DNA from: Mycobacterium sp. 155
GTDB lineage: Bacteria; Actinomycetota; Actinomycetes; Mycobacteriales; Mycobacteriaceae
Reading direction: 5' to 3'
Length of the DNA: 64,000 bases
NCBI RefSeq assembly: GCF_000373905.1
Contig: NZ_KB892705.1
Coordinates: 1,426,001-1,490,000 of the forward strand
In this document: positions 53,852 to 64,000 of the stretch, piece after piece
How positions within the stretch are numbered: the stretch's first letter is position 1
Layout: each line of letters begins with the position of its first letter
The notes under the pieces: generated by a model
What the model saw: only the letters and a program-made list of their open reading frames with translations
Databases searched by the model: none
Told to the model about the DNA's origin: nothing
Position numbers and translations under genes: made by a program

Positions 53852-54309
53852 CGCACGGGCAGGCGAGTGAGCAGACTTTCAAAACCTTTGTGACACAATG
53901 CAAAATGGAGCACTTTACTGGTGACCCTCAGTATTCGGTTTTGGCGTATTAGGTGGCCGCGTCGTGACGGGTAGTCGCATTTCCTAGCGAAGGCGGGGGA
54001 GGACTTGGTTACCGCTGGTCCGAATCTGCAGGTCGAGTTTCCCAGCGCCGCTGAAGGTGCCGAGGGTTTGCTGGATTCTGTGAGCGGCCCTGGAGAGCGA
54101 GCCTCCGCACGTGATGGCCTGCCCAACCAAAACTGGATTGCCCGTCAGCGGACGGTGCGCCTACCGTCGAGGCCGTGCCTGCAGCACGAAGTCCTATTTA
54201 CGACATGGTGGCATTGATAGACCGCGGATGACTGTCGAGGACTCGAACTCGGCACGGGTGGAGCCGCACCGAAATCCGGCACGGGCATACGCCGTTCGTC
54301 CGACGCTAC
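53852..54309. other. Intergenic region, no supported gene
   Basis: The first part is AT-richer and resembles the sequence after the intact toxin of module 2 (CACTTTACTG / CATTTTACTT). The rest has no protein-like frame. Confidence 0.5.
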
Positions 54310-55206
54310 TCACTGCTGTTCAGTTTCGGACAACGGCGCTTCGATGCTGTCGGGCGTCGGGGTGGTGGCGGCCCAGGAGGCGAGGAAGCGCAGCGCTTGT
54401 TGGTTGGGGGTGTCGGGTTCGGCGGTGAAGACGCTCAGGCGCAGTCCAGGCTCGCCGGGTAGTTCGAAGCTCTGGTAGTTCAGTTCGATGTCGCCGACGA
54501 TGTGGTGGCGCATGTGTTTGGTGCCTGTGGTGTGGCGCCGCACGTTGTGGGCAGCCCAACGGACGCGGAATTCGTCACTGCGGGTGGACAGTTCGCCGAC
54601 CAGGTCTGATAGTGGCTTGTCGTAGGGGTTGCGTCCGGCGGCGGCGCGCAGGACCGCGACGACGTCGGTGGCGGCGCGGTCCCAGTCGACGAAGAAGTCG
54701 CGTGCACTCGGGTTGAGGAAGGTGTAGCGCGCGACGTTGGGTGGTTGCACGGTCTCGGCGTGCATCTCGCTGTAGAGTGCTGCACCGAGCTTGTTGGCCG
54801 CAACGATGTCGCCGCGTTCGTTGCGAATGTCGGCGGCGGCCTCGGTGATCGCGTCGAGCACTTGCTGCACAACGGGTTTGATCCGGACCCGCGACGACGC
54901 CGCACGTTTCACGGCACGTTCGGCGTTGTCGATGCGGGCCAGGTCGAACAGGTGGTCGCGTTCGGCGTCGTCGAGTTGCAGCGCGCGGGCGAGGGCGTCC
55001 AGAACACTGTCGGAGGCGCCCACCAGGTTGCCGCGTTCGAGGCGGATGTAGTAATCCGCCGATACCCCGGTGAGCATGGCGACTTCTTCACGGCGTAGCC
55101 CGGCCACACGCCGGTTACTGCCGAAGACTTCGAGTCCGGCCTGTTGGGGGGTGATACGGGCCCGTCGAGAGGACAGGAATTCGCGTATTTCGCGGCGGTG
55201 GTCCAC
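54310..55206 (-). CDS. XRE-family regulator with MmyB-like ligand-binding domain
   Basis: The 298-residue protein has an N-terminal HTH (REIREFLSSRRARITPQQAG, VAGLRREEVAMLTGVSADYY, RLERGN) and a C-terminal MmyB-like PAS domain (NPSARDFFVDWDRAATDVVA, LVGELSTRSDEFRVRW, YQSFELPGEPGLRLSVFTA). Such regulators often control adjacent oxidoreductases. It diverges from the aldo-keto reductase cluster starting at 55,334. Confidence 0.92.
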   Translation of the reverse strand: MDHRREIREFLSSRRARITPQQAGLEVFGSNRRVAGLRREEVAMLTGVSADYYIRLERGNLVGASDSVLDALARALQLDDAERDHLFDLARIDNAERAVKRAASSRVRIKPVVQQVLDAITEAAADIRNERGDIVAANKLGAALYSEMHAETVQPPNVARYTFLNPSARDFFVDWDRAATDVVAVLRAAAGRNPYDKPLSDLVGELSTRSDEFRVRWAAHNVRRHTTGTKHMRHHIVGDIELNYQSFELPGEPGLRLSVFTAEPDTPNQQALRFLASWAATTPTPDSIEAPLSETEQQ

Positions 55207-55300
55207 GGTTCTCAGGTTAGGACGTGTGGAATCGGTGGTGGGGGTGTCTGGCAGTACCTGTCATCGCAGGCCCTCCCCGGCTAGCGCAACCCGCGGTTGA

Positions 55301-56311
<1,011 letters not shown>

Positions 56312-56351
56312 GCCCAGCCCGCCCAACGACTACTGATCGAAGGAACGTCCC

Positions 56352-58398
<2,047 letters not shown>

Positions 58399-58404
58399 CA
58401 CCTG

Positions 58405-58876
58405 GTGCTGAACCGACGCACACTCCTCATACGCTCCCTGACCGCGGGATCCGGGATTCTGCTGGCCGGATGTGCCTGCGGCGCGACAACCGACTCCGCA
58501 CCGCCGCGGTCATCTTCAAAGACGCAGGAGAACAACATATCTCGCGTTGAACGCGTTCTGCTGGCGTACTTTTCGCGAGCCGGGGAGAACTACTACCACG
58601 GTGGGCGCACCGACCTCGACGTCGGCAACACCGAAGTCCTCGCCAACATCATCGCCGCGACCGTACCTGTGGACGTGTATCTTCATCGACCGCGTCGACC
58701 TCTCCGGAAAGACGGTGCACCCGTTCGTCACCTACGCAGTCAGCGGCCTCGGCGACACCGCCCTCGCCGCACACGCCTCCATCGGCGAGCCACTAGCCGT
58801 GCGTGGCGAGGACGCACATAACGCCCAACCCGACGTCGAGACATGGCTGCAGCAGATCGGCCTCACACCCACGTGA
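58405..58876 (+). pseudogene. Flavodoxin-family lipoprotein, internally deleted and frameshifted
   Basis: The 5' frame encodes a signal (NRRTLLIRSLTAGSGILLAG then CACG) and a flavodoxin start (VLLAYFSRAGENYYHGGRTD, VGNTEVLANIIAA). Near 58,665 the homology jumps to another frame: DLSGKTVHPFVTYAVSGLGD and then AVRGEDAHNAQPDVETWLQQ. The middle of the flavodoxin fold, about 60 residues, is missing. It begins 6 bp after the exported reductase, perhaps once its redox partner. Confidence 0.8.
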
Positions 58877-58927
58877 AGCTGGAGGCTCCTCAGATCTGAA
58901 GAGTGGGACCGGCGGGTGGGACCGCGT

Positions 58928-59431
58928 TCAGTCTGCGCGCTCCACAACCACCGTCAGTTCACCGGCGGCGTCGGCAAATACCGAGAGATCGCCGTCGAGT
59001 CGGCCGATCCGGGCGATACCGCGCCAGTACGGCGCATCGGTGCAGTAGAAGACGAGGTCGTTGCCCGGTGCGAAGTAGCCGATGTCGGCTGCCTTGGGTG
59101 CATCGCCGCTGGGCATCCCGTCCATCGTCAAGGGTTGTGGCAGCGGTCCGGTCTTCTCCTGCTGGTTGTGGTCGCGGACTCGCACCGTCACCGGGAGCCT
59201 GCTGAGCAGATCGGAGCCGGTGGGGTTGTGCCGGATGGTGCCGGCGATGGTGGTGCCGTTCACGCGGACTCGGATTGGGGTTTCCTCGACGGGAACTCCA
59301 GTGGGCTCCGCGGGCGTGTCGGTCGCGGCTGCGCGGGTGGGTTCGTCCCGCTCTGGTGAACATCCGGCGATCACCGACGGCATCAACATCGCGAGGATGA
59401 TCGGAGTGAGAACTGCTGAGCGGAAGGTCAT
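58928..59431 (-). CDS. Lipoprotein with cyclophilin-like fold domain
   Basis: The 167-residue precursor has a signal and lipobox (LMPSVIAGCS), a Thr/Pro/Glu-rich linker, and a C-terminal cyclophilin-like domain: IRVRVNGTTIAGTIRHNPTG, LLSRLPVTVRVRDHNQQEKT, ADIGYFAPGNDLVFYC and YWRGIARIGRLDGD. The domain family is often linked with flavodoxin and aldo-keto reductase genes, as here. Enzymatic activity is unknown. Confidence 0.85.
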   Translation of the reverse strand: MTFRSAVLTPIILAMLMPSVIAGCSPERDEPTRAAATDTPAEPTGVPVEETPIRVRVNGTTIAGTIRHNPTGSDLLSRLPVTVRVRDHNQQEKTGPLPQPLTMDGMPSGDAPKAADIGYFAPGNDLVFYCTDAPYWRGIARIGRLDGDLSVFADAAGELTVVVERAD

Positions 59432-59462
59432 CTCGTCGCCTTTCGTGTGAGAGCCGGTGGGG

Positions 59463-59871
59463 CTAGCGCAGGTTCGTGCGGTAGAACTCGGTCAGGCGAT
59501 CGAAGGGGATCAGGTCGACGCGGTCGTACAGGTCCACGTGGCCGGCGCCGGGCACCAGCACCAGCTCCTTCGGCTCCGCAGCGCGGCGGTAGGCGTCCTC
59601 GGCGAACTCCAGCGAATGTGCCTGATCACCGGCGACGAACATCAGCGGCCGCGGCGAGATCGTCTCGATCTCCTCGAGCGGGAAGTAGTTCAGGAACCGG
59701 GCATTGCTGGTGAGGTAGGGCCGCTGAGGCGGACGTCGGGCCGCCGGACGTCGAAGCCGTGCCGGTGTCGTCGCCGGAGGAGCAGCCGGCCGCTCCGAGC
59801 AGACCCGCGGCTGCCGCGCCGACGCCCGCCATCTGTATCACGCCGCGTCGGCTTAGTCGTAGGTCACGCAT
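59463..59871 (-). pseudogene. Tat-exported alpha/beta hydrolase, deleted and frameshifted
   Basis: The 5' part encodes a Tat-lipoprotein signal (MRDLRLSRRGVIQMAGVGAA ... GAAGCSS) and then breaks near 59,715. In another frame the 3' part reads FLNYFPLEEIETISPRPLMF, VAGDQAHSLEFAEDAYRRAA and VLVPGAGHVDLYDRVDLIPF, the C-terminal third of an alpha/beta hydrolase with its His. The nucleophile region is missing. Confidence 0.8.
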
Positions 59872-59899
59872 GGGTTTCCCCTCTCGATGTTGTTCAGGG

Positions 59900-61141
59900 T
59901 CAGTTGGTTTGGGCTGATGACTCGGGCCGGGCCAGCACGTGGAGGGCGGTGGCGGACGCCACCGCGAGAACCGTCACGATGACCGCCATCGGCACCGCCG
60001 TCTCCGTGCCACCGAGACCGGCCAGCGGGGCGATGACACCGGCCATGCACCACTGCAGAAAGCCCAGCAGCGCCGAGCCGGTGCCGGGGTGTCCGGGTAC
60101 TGCGTCGGAGGCGAGCGCACCAGCGTTGGGTCCTACCAGGCCTTGGGCGGTCATGAGGATGAAGAATCCGACCAGCGCGACAGGTAGGGGCATGTGAAAC
60201 CAGATCGCGCCCACCAGCAGCACGATGCCTGCGGCGGCGCTGGCGGCCAGGCCCGCTGCGACGACCTTGCGGGTGGACACCCGGTTGGCCAAGCGCGCGG
60301 CCGCCAGCGTCGCGACGGTGAGACCAACGGCGTTGAACGCGAAGTCGATCGAGTAGACCATCGGCGACAGCCCGTTCATCGACTGCAGCACGAACGCCGA
60401 AGTCGCCACGTAGGCGAAGATCATGCCCATCGACGAGCCGAACACCAGCAGATAGCCGACGAAAGATCGTTGGCGCAGTACCGCTTTGGTCGTACCCACG
60501 ATGTGGCTGAGCCCGCCACCGTGCCGCTTGTCGGCGGGCAGCGTCTCCGGCACCCCGACCACGACAGCGACGAACATCAGCGCGGCCAGACCCGCGACCA
60601 CCCAGAACGACACCCGCCAGTGCGAGAACTGCAGGATCACCCCGCCCAGCAGCGGACCCACGATCGGCGCGACCCCGCCGACACCGGCCACCAGGTTCAT
60701 GGCCCGGACCAGCTCCGCGCCGCGGGTAAGGTCCACGACGATCGAGCGGGCGATCACCATCGCCCAGCCGCCGCTGAAGCCCTGCAAAAACCGCGCCAGC
60801 ATCATCACCGCGATCGTCGGGCTGTATGCACACACCACCGACGCCGCGGCCAACACGGCCAACGACACCAGCAGTGGCATCCGCCGCCCTATCCGGTCCG
60901 AGGCAGGTCCACCGACGAGTTGCCCCAGCGCCATGCCGACGAAGAAGGTCGTCAGCGTCAGCTGCACCTGCGTGGCCGACGCGCCCAGATCCCGGCCCAC
61001 CAGCGGGAACGCCGGCACGTACATGTCCGTGGCCAGCGGCGCGATCGCCGTGATCAGCACGATGGTGGCGAGCACGCTAGCGCTCAACGCGATCGGCCCG
61101 CGACTGGGCGCGTCACACGGTTGGGTAGTGGTCTGGGTCAT
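59900..61141 (-). CDS. MFS multidrug efflux transporter (Bcr/CflA family)
   Basis: The 413-residue protein has 12 hydrophobic segments and the Bcr/CflA/DHA1 motifs: LATDMYVPAFPLVGRDLGAS, GQLVGGPASDRIGRRMPLLV and RFLQGFSGGWAMVIARSIVV. It probably exports small drugs or metabolites by proton antiport. The ATG at 61141 follows GAGAGGAT; a frame extending to 61174 lacks a site. It diverges from the second XRE regulator. Confidence 0.92.
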   Translation of the reverse strand: MTQTTTQPCDAPSRGPIALSASVLATIVLITAIAPLATDMYVPAFPLVGRDLGASATQVQLTLTTFFVGMALGQLVGGPASDRIGRRMPLLVSLAVLAAASVVCAYSPTIAVMMLARFLQGFSGGWAMVIARSIVVDLTRGAELVRAMNLVAGVGGVAPIVGPLLGGVILQFSHWRVSFWVVAGLAALMFVAVVVGVPETLPADKRHGGGLSHIVGTTKAVLRQRSFVGYLLVFGSSMGMIFAYVATSAFVLQSMNGLSPMVYSIDFAFNAVGLTVATLAAARLANRVSTRKVVAAGLAASAAAGIVLLVGAIWFHMPLPVALVGFFILMTAQGLVGPNAGALASDAVPGHPGTGSALLGFLQWCMAGVIAPLAGLGGTETAVPMAVIVTVLAVASATALHVLARPESSAQTN

Positions 61142-61267
61142 CCCGATCCTCTCGATGTCGGCATCGACATCCATGCAAGCGCCCGGGAAAGCGGTGAAGA
61201 AGTCTCGCTCGAGAGGTGTACCGGCAAGGTATCCCTGGCGGGTCGATCCGCCGGTAGCGTCGGATCG

Positions 61268-62125
61268 GTGGACAACAGGGCCGAGGTGCGCGAGTTCCTG
61301 ACCTCACGCCGAGCGAAACTCTGCCCCGCCGACGTCGGCCTGCCTGATGTCGGTCAGCGGCGGGTACCCGGGCTGCGTCGCGGTGAGGTCGCCACCCTGG
61401 CCGGGGTCAGCATCGAGTACTACGCCAAGCTCGAACGCGGCCAGATCGCCGGTGCGTCGTCCTCGGTCCTGGAGGCGATCGCCCAGGCGTTGCGGCTCGA
61501 CGACACCGAGCGCGCCCACCTGTTCGACCTCGCCCGCACCGCCGACGGAATTCCCACCTCCGGCCGGTCACGGCGGCGGGCGGCGAAACCGAGCGTGTCC
61601 CGCCCCAGCCTGCACTGGGCGCTGGAAGCCATCACCGACGGCATCGCGTTCGTCCGCAACCCGCAGCAGGATCTGTTGGCCACCAACGCACTTGGCCGTG
61701 TCTTCTACTCGCCGCTGATCGGCGACGGGGGTCGTACCCCCAACCTGGCGCGGTTCCAGTTCCTCGACCCGGCGGCCCGGGACTTCTACCCGGATTGGGA
61801 CCTATTCGCGCACATGTGCGTGTCGATCATGCGCGCCGAAGCCGGGCGCGATCCGCACGACCGCGGTCTGCAGGATCTCGTCGGCGAGCTGTCCACCCAG
61901 AGTGAGACGTTCCGCCGACTCTGGGGCACCCACGACGTCCGCACCCACGGCGCCGGAACGAAACGGTTCCACCACCCCGAAGTGGGCGAACTGACACTGG
62001 CCTACGAAGAGCTGGCTATTACCGCCGAACCCGGCCACGTGCTCATCGTCTACCCCGCCGAACCTGGGTCCCCCTCAGCGGAGAAGCTACGGCTACTGGC
62101 GTCGCTCGCAGCTGCGCTCACCTGA
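61268..62125 (+). CDS. XRE-family regulator with MmyB-like ligand-binding domain (second copy)
   Basis: The 285-residue protein parallels the regulator at 54,310: REFLTSRRAKLCPADVGLPD, VPGLRRGEVATLAGVSIEYY, KLERGQIAGASSSVLEAIAQ, then DPAARDFYPDWDLFAHMCVS and LVGELSTQSETFRRLW. The GTG at 61268 gives the family N-terminus; a much longer open frame upstream is antisense to the transporter gene. It precedes three oxidoreductase-type genes and diverges from the transporter. Confidence 0.92.
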   Translation: MDNRAEVREFLTSRRAKLCPADVGLPDVGQRRVPGLRRGEVATLAGVSIEYYAKLERGQIAGASSSVLEAIAQALRLDDTERAHLFDLARTADGIPTSGRSRRRAAKPSVSRPSLHWALEAITDGIAFVRNPQQDLLATNALGRVFYSPLIGDGGRTPNLARFQFLDPAARDFYPDWDLFAHMCVSIMRAEAGRDPHDRGLQDLVGELSTQSETFRRLWGTHDVRTHGAGTKRFHHPEVGELTLAYEELAITAEPGHVLIVYPAEPGSPSAEKLRLLASLAAALT

Positions 62126-62215
62126 CCTGCACATGCGACAACCCCCGAATTCCGCTTGGCACAACATGACTCACCACTGACTAATCGACACATCCCCGAT
62201 AGAAGGAAACGATCA

Positions 62216-62551
62216 ATGGCCCACGAACAGAGCGCCGGATGGACTGGCGGGCAGCGCGCCTTCGGCGACTTCGCTCCCGGGATGGTGCACTACACCGACC
62301 GGGTGCTGTTCGACGAAGTGTGGGAGCGACCGGGCCTGTCCAAACGGGACCGCAGCCTGATCACGGTCGCTGCGCTGACCGCCCTGGGCAAGATGGAACA
62401 GCTGCAGTTCCACCTCGGTTTCGCCCGCCAGAACGGGGTCACCGACGACGAACTCAAGGAAGCCCTCCTGCACCTCGCGTTCTACTCCGGCTGGCCCAAC
62501 GGCATGGGCGCCACCACGGTGCTCAAGAACATCATCGAGAACCAGACGTAA
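62216..62551 (+). CDS. Carboxymuconolactone decarboxylase-like protein
   Basis: The 111-residue all-helical protein matches the CMD family: FGDFAPGMVHYTDRVLFDEV, LSKRDRSLITVAALTALGKM and LQFHLGFARQNGVTDDELKE. It lacks the CxxC of AhpD peroxidases, so a decarboxylase or lyase-like role is more likely, though unassigned. Family members are often next to cupin and aldo-keto reductase genes, as here. The ATG follows AGAAGGAAA. Confidence 0.9.
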   Translation: MAHEQSAGWTGGQRAFGDFAPGMVHYTDRVLFDEVWERPGLSKRDRSLITVAALTALGKMEQLQFHLGFARQNGVTDDELKEALLHLAFYSGWPNGMGATTVLKNIIENQT

Positions 62552-62560
62552 GAAAAATCC

Positions 62561-62934
62561 ATGGCAGAGAGGGATTTCGACCAAATCTTCCCCCTCGGGG
62601 AACCGAACGACGCCTACGCGCAGTACTTCACCGGGCAGAGCTACCTCGCTCCGCTCGCCTCTGGGAGCGTGCACGTGAGCAACGTGACCTTCGAGCCGTG
62701 CTGCCGCAACACCTGGCACATCCACCACGGCACCAACGGAGGCGGCGACCAGATCCTGATGTGCACGGCCGGCAGCGGCTGGTACCAGGCCCGAGGGACA
62801 GGACCCAATCAGCATGGAACCGGGAACGGTGGTCCGTGTCCCGGCCGGCACGAAGCACTGGCACGGCGCGAGGGCCGACTCGTGGTTCTCCCACGTCGCC
62901 TTCATCACGCCCGGCGAAGGCGTCAGCACCTAAT
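62561..62934 (+). pseudogene. Cupin protein with single-base frameshift
   Basis: The first frame encodes a cupin start (YFTGQSYLAPLASGSVHVSN, NTWHIHHGTNGGGDQIL, GSGWYQA with metal histidines). After GCCC near 62,790 the homology moves one frame to EGQDPISMEPGTVVRVPAGT, KHWHGARADSWFSHVAFITP and stops at 62,934. One extra C in GCCCGAGGG explains it. The restored frame also ends early: codons after the stop still read LEPVTDDEYGRL. Either a real pseudogene or a sequencing error plus a truncated tail. Confidence 0.8.
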
Positions 62935-62992
62935 CGCTCGAACCGGTCACAGACGACGAATACGGCCGGCTACCAACGAACGGAGAGAACGC

Positions 62993-63850
62993 ATGAGCAT
63001 CCTGACCGAGACCTACACCCTGTCCAACGGCGTCTCGATCCCCAAGCTGGGGCTGGGCACCTGGCTCATCGACGATGACAAAGCAGCCCAGACGGTCCGC
63101 GACGCCATCGAGATCGGCTATCGCAACATCGACACCGCCCAGGCGTACGGCAATGAACGCGGCGTCGGCGAGGGCGTCCGCACTTGCGGTGTCCCACGCG
63201 AGGAACTCTTCGTCTCCACCAAGCTCGCCGCGGAGATCAAGGACTACGACGCGGCGGTCGCCGCGATTGACGAGTCACTGGAGAAGCTCGGGCTCGACTA
63301 CGTCGACCTGATGCTCATTCACTCGCCGCAGCCGTGGAACGACTTCCGTGGCGGCGACTACTCAGACGGCAACCGCCAGGCGTGGCGGGCGCTGGAAGCG
63401 GCGCACCAGGCGGGCAGGCTCCGCTCGATCGGGGTATCGAATTTCCTGCAAGCCGACCTGGACAACATCGTCGAGCACGGCAAGGTGATCCCGCACGTGA
63501 ATCAGATCCTCGTCCACGCCGGTAACACCCCCGCCGAGCTGATCGCCTACTGCGAGGCGAAGAACATCCTGGTCGAGGCGTACTCGCCCATCGCGCACGG
63601 GGAGATTCTGAAAAACGAATACCTCGCGGCGATCGCCGCGAGGTATGGCGTGAGCGTGCCGCAGCTCTGCATCCGGTACACGATCCAGCTCGGCGCCGTA
63701 TCGCTGCCGAAGACCGCAAACCCTGACCACATGCGCACTAACGCCGAGATCGACTTCACGATCACCGACGAGGACATGCAAACCCTGCGGGACTTGGACG
63801 AGCGCGACTACGGGCAGGCCAGCGTCTTTCCTGTCTACAGCGGCAAATAG
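62993..63850 (+). CDS. Aldo-keto reductase (AKR5-like)
   Basis: The 285-residue protein has NIDTAQAYGNE (Asp, Tyr), LFVSTKLAAE (Lys), DLMLIHSPQP (His) and the cofactor motif LPKTANPDHMRTN. It is a cytosolic NADPH reductase of small carbonyl compounds. The ATG at 62993 has GGAGAG about 6 nt upstream. It is the last gene of the regulator-CMD-cupin-reductase set; nothing recognisable follows to the window end. Confidence 0.93.
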   Translation: MSILTETYTLSNGVSIPKLGLGTWLIDDDKAAQTVRDAIEIGYRNIDTAQAYGNERGVGEGVRTCGVPREELFVSTKLAAEIKDYDAAVAAIDESLEKLGLDYVDLMLIHSPQPWNDFRGGDYSDGNRQAWRALEAAHQAGRLRSIGVSNFLQADLDNIVEHGKVIPHVNQILVHAGNTPAELIAYCEAKNILVEAYSPIAHGEILKNEYLAAIAARYGVSVPQLCIRYTIQLGAVSLPKTANPDHMRTNAEIDFTITDEDMQTLRDLDERDYGQASVFPVYSGK

Positions 63851-64000
63851 CAACACCGACCGGGCGGCGGGGTGAGGACGCCCGCTACCCCCGCCGAGAC
63901 CCTTCAATCGCGGCTGAATCTGACGCAGAATCAGCTACAACCGCTGGCTACCAATATGTTTCACGACTTTAGGGCATCCCCATGGTTACGTACGACTTCA

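Noticed and set aside
47092..54309. Insertion sequence or prophage as the cause of decay
   Set aside because: No transposase, integrase, terminal inverted repeats or tRNA attachment site could be found.
60194..61267. Long plus-strand open frame leading into the second XRE regulator
   Set aside because: It is antisense to the MFS transporter and His/Arg-rich; the regulator's conserved N-terminus starts at GTG 61268.

Overview
The window reads as chromosomal DNA of a rapidly growing, non-tuberculous Mycobacterium (Mycolicibacterium type). The evidence is high GC, IdeR-type iron boxes, an exochelin siderophore locus laid out as in M. smegmatis, MPT63-like and cutinase-like secreted proteins, and a CBM2 protein close to M. 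tuberculosis Rv1987. No rRNA, tRNA, CRISPR array or intact transposase was seen.

Region 1 (1-13,040) is an exochelin locus. On the minus strand an MbtH-like protein, two ABC exporter half-subunits and the start of an NRPS form one operon. The NRPS opens with an A-PCP-E module whose A-domain residues read D-I-N-Y-W-G-G-I-G, the code I recall for N5-formyl-N5-hydroxyornithine. The formyltransferase gene fxbA diverges from this operon behind an IdeR box. A ferri-siderophore uptake operon (FAD reductase, two permeases, ATPase) runs convergent to fxbA and has its own IdeR box.

Region 2 (13,040-22,200) is mixed housekeeping and secreted functions: a DUF664 fragment, isochorismatase-fold hydrolase, cutinase, aromatic amino acid hydroxylase, a TetR/alpha-beta-hydrolase pair with two operators, a methyltransferase behind a strong IdeR box, an MPT63-like protein, a YceH-methyltransferase fusion and a CBM2 protein.

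Region 3 (22,300-30,000) is a nitrogen module: a urease operon (fused ureAB, then C-G-D-E-F), a LuxR-type regulator and a UreI/AmiS urea channel. The ureAB upstream region is duplicated in inverted orientation, so one copy precedes urease and the other precedes the channel, with the regulator between them.

Region 4 (30,900-47,100) is a catabolic regulon. It has a peptide-type ABC importer, P450, PDR-type reductase, aconitase-X pair, DapA-family enzyme, GntR/FCD regulator, aldehyde dehydrogenase, a deleted aldehyde dehydrogenase, and a GMC oxidoreductase with a small partner. A palindrome TTGTCGACAA, or a near match, lies upstream of, or overlaps the start of, five transcription units and ties them together.

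Region 5 (47,100-54,300) is accessory DNA. Two intact MazEF-like toxin-antitoxin modules sit among remnants of at least two more toxins, an antitoxin, an AsnC regulator, a DUF4304 protein and an FAD dehydrogenase, plus YaeQ, a RibD-like reductase, a zincin and a secreted protein.

Region 6 (54,300-64,000) holds two XRE/MmyB-like regulators with four aldo-keto reductases, an MFS exporter, a carboxymuconolactone-decarboxylase-like protein, a lipoprotein, and broken flavodoxin, hydrolase and cupin genes.
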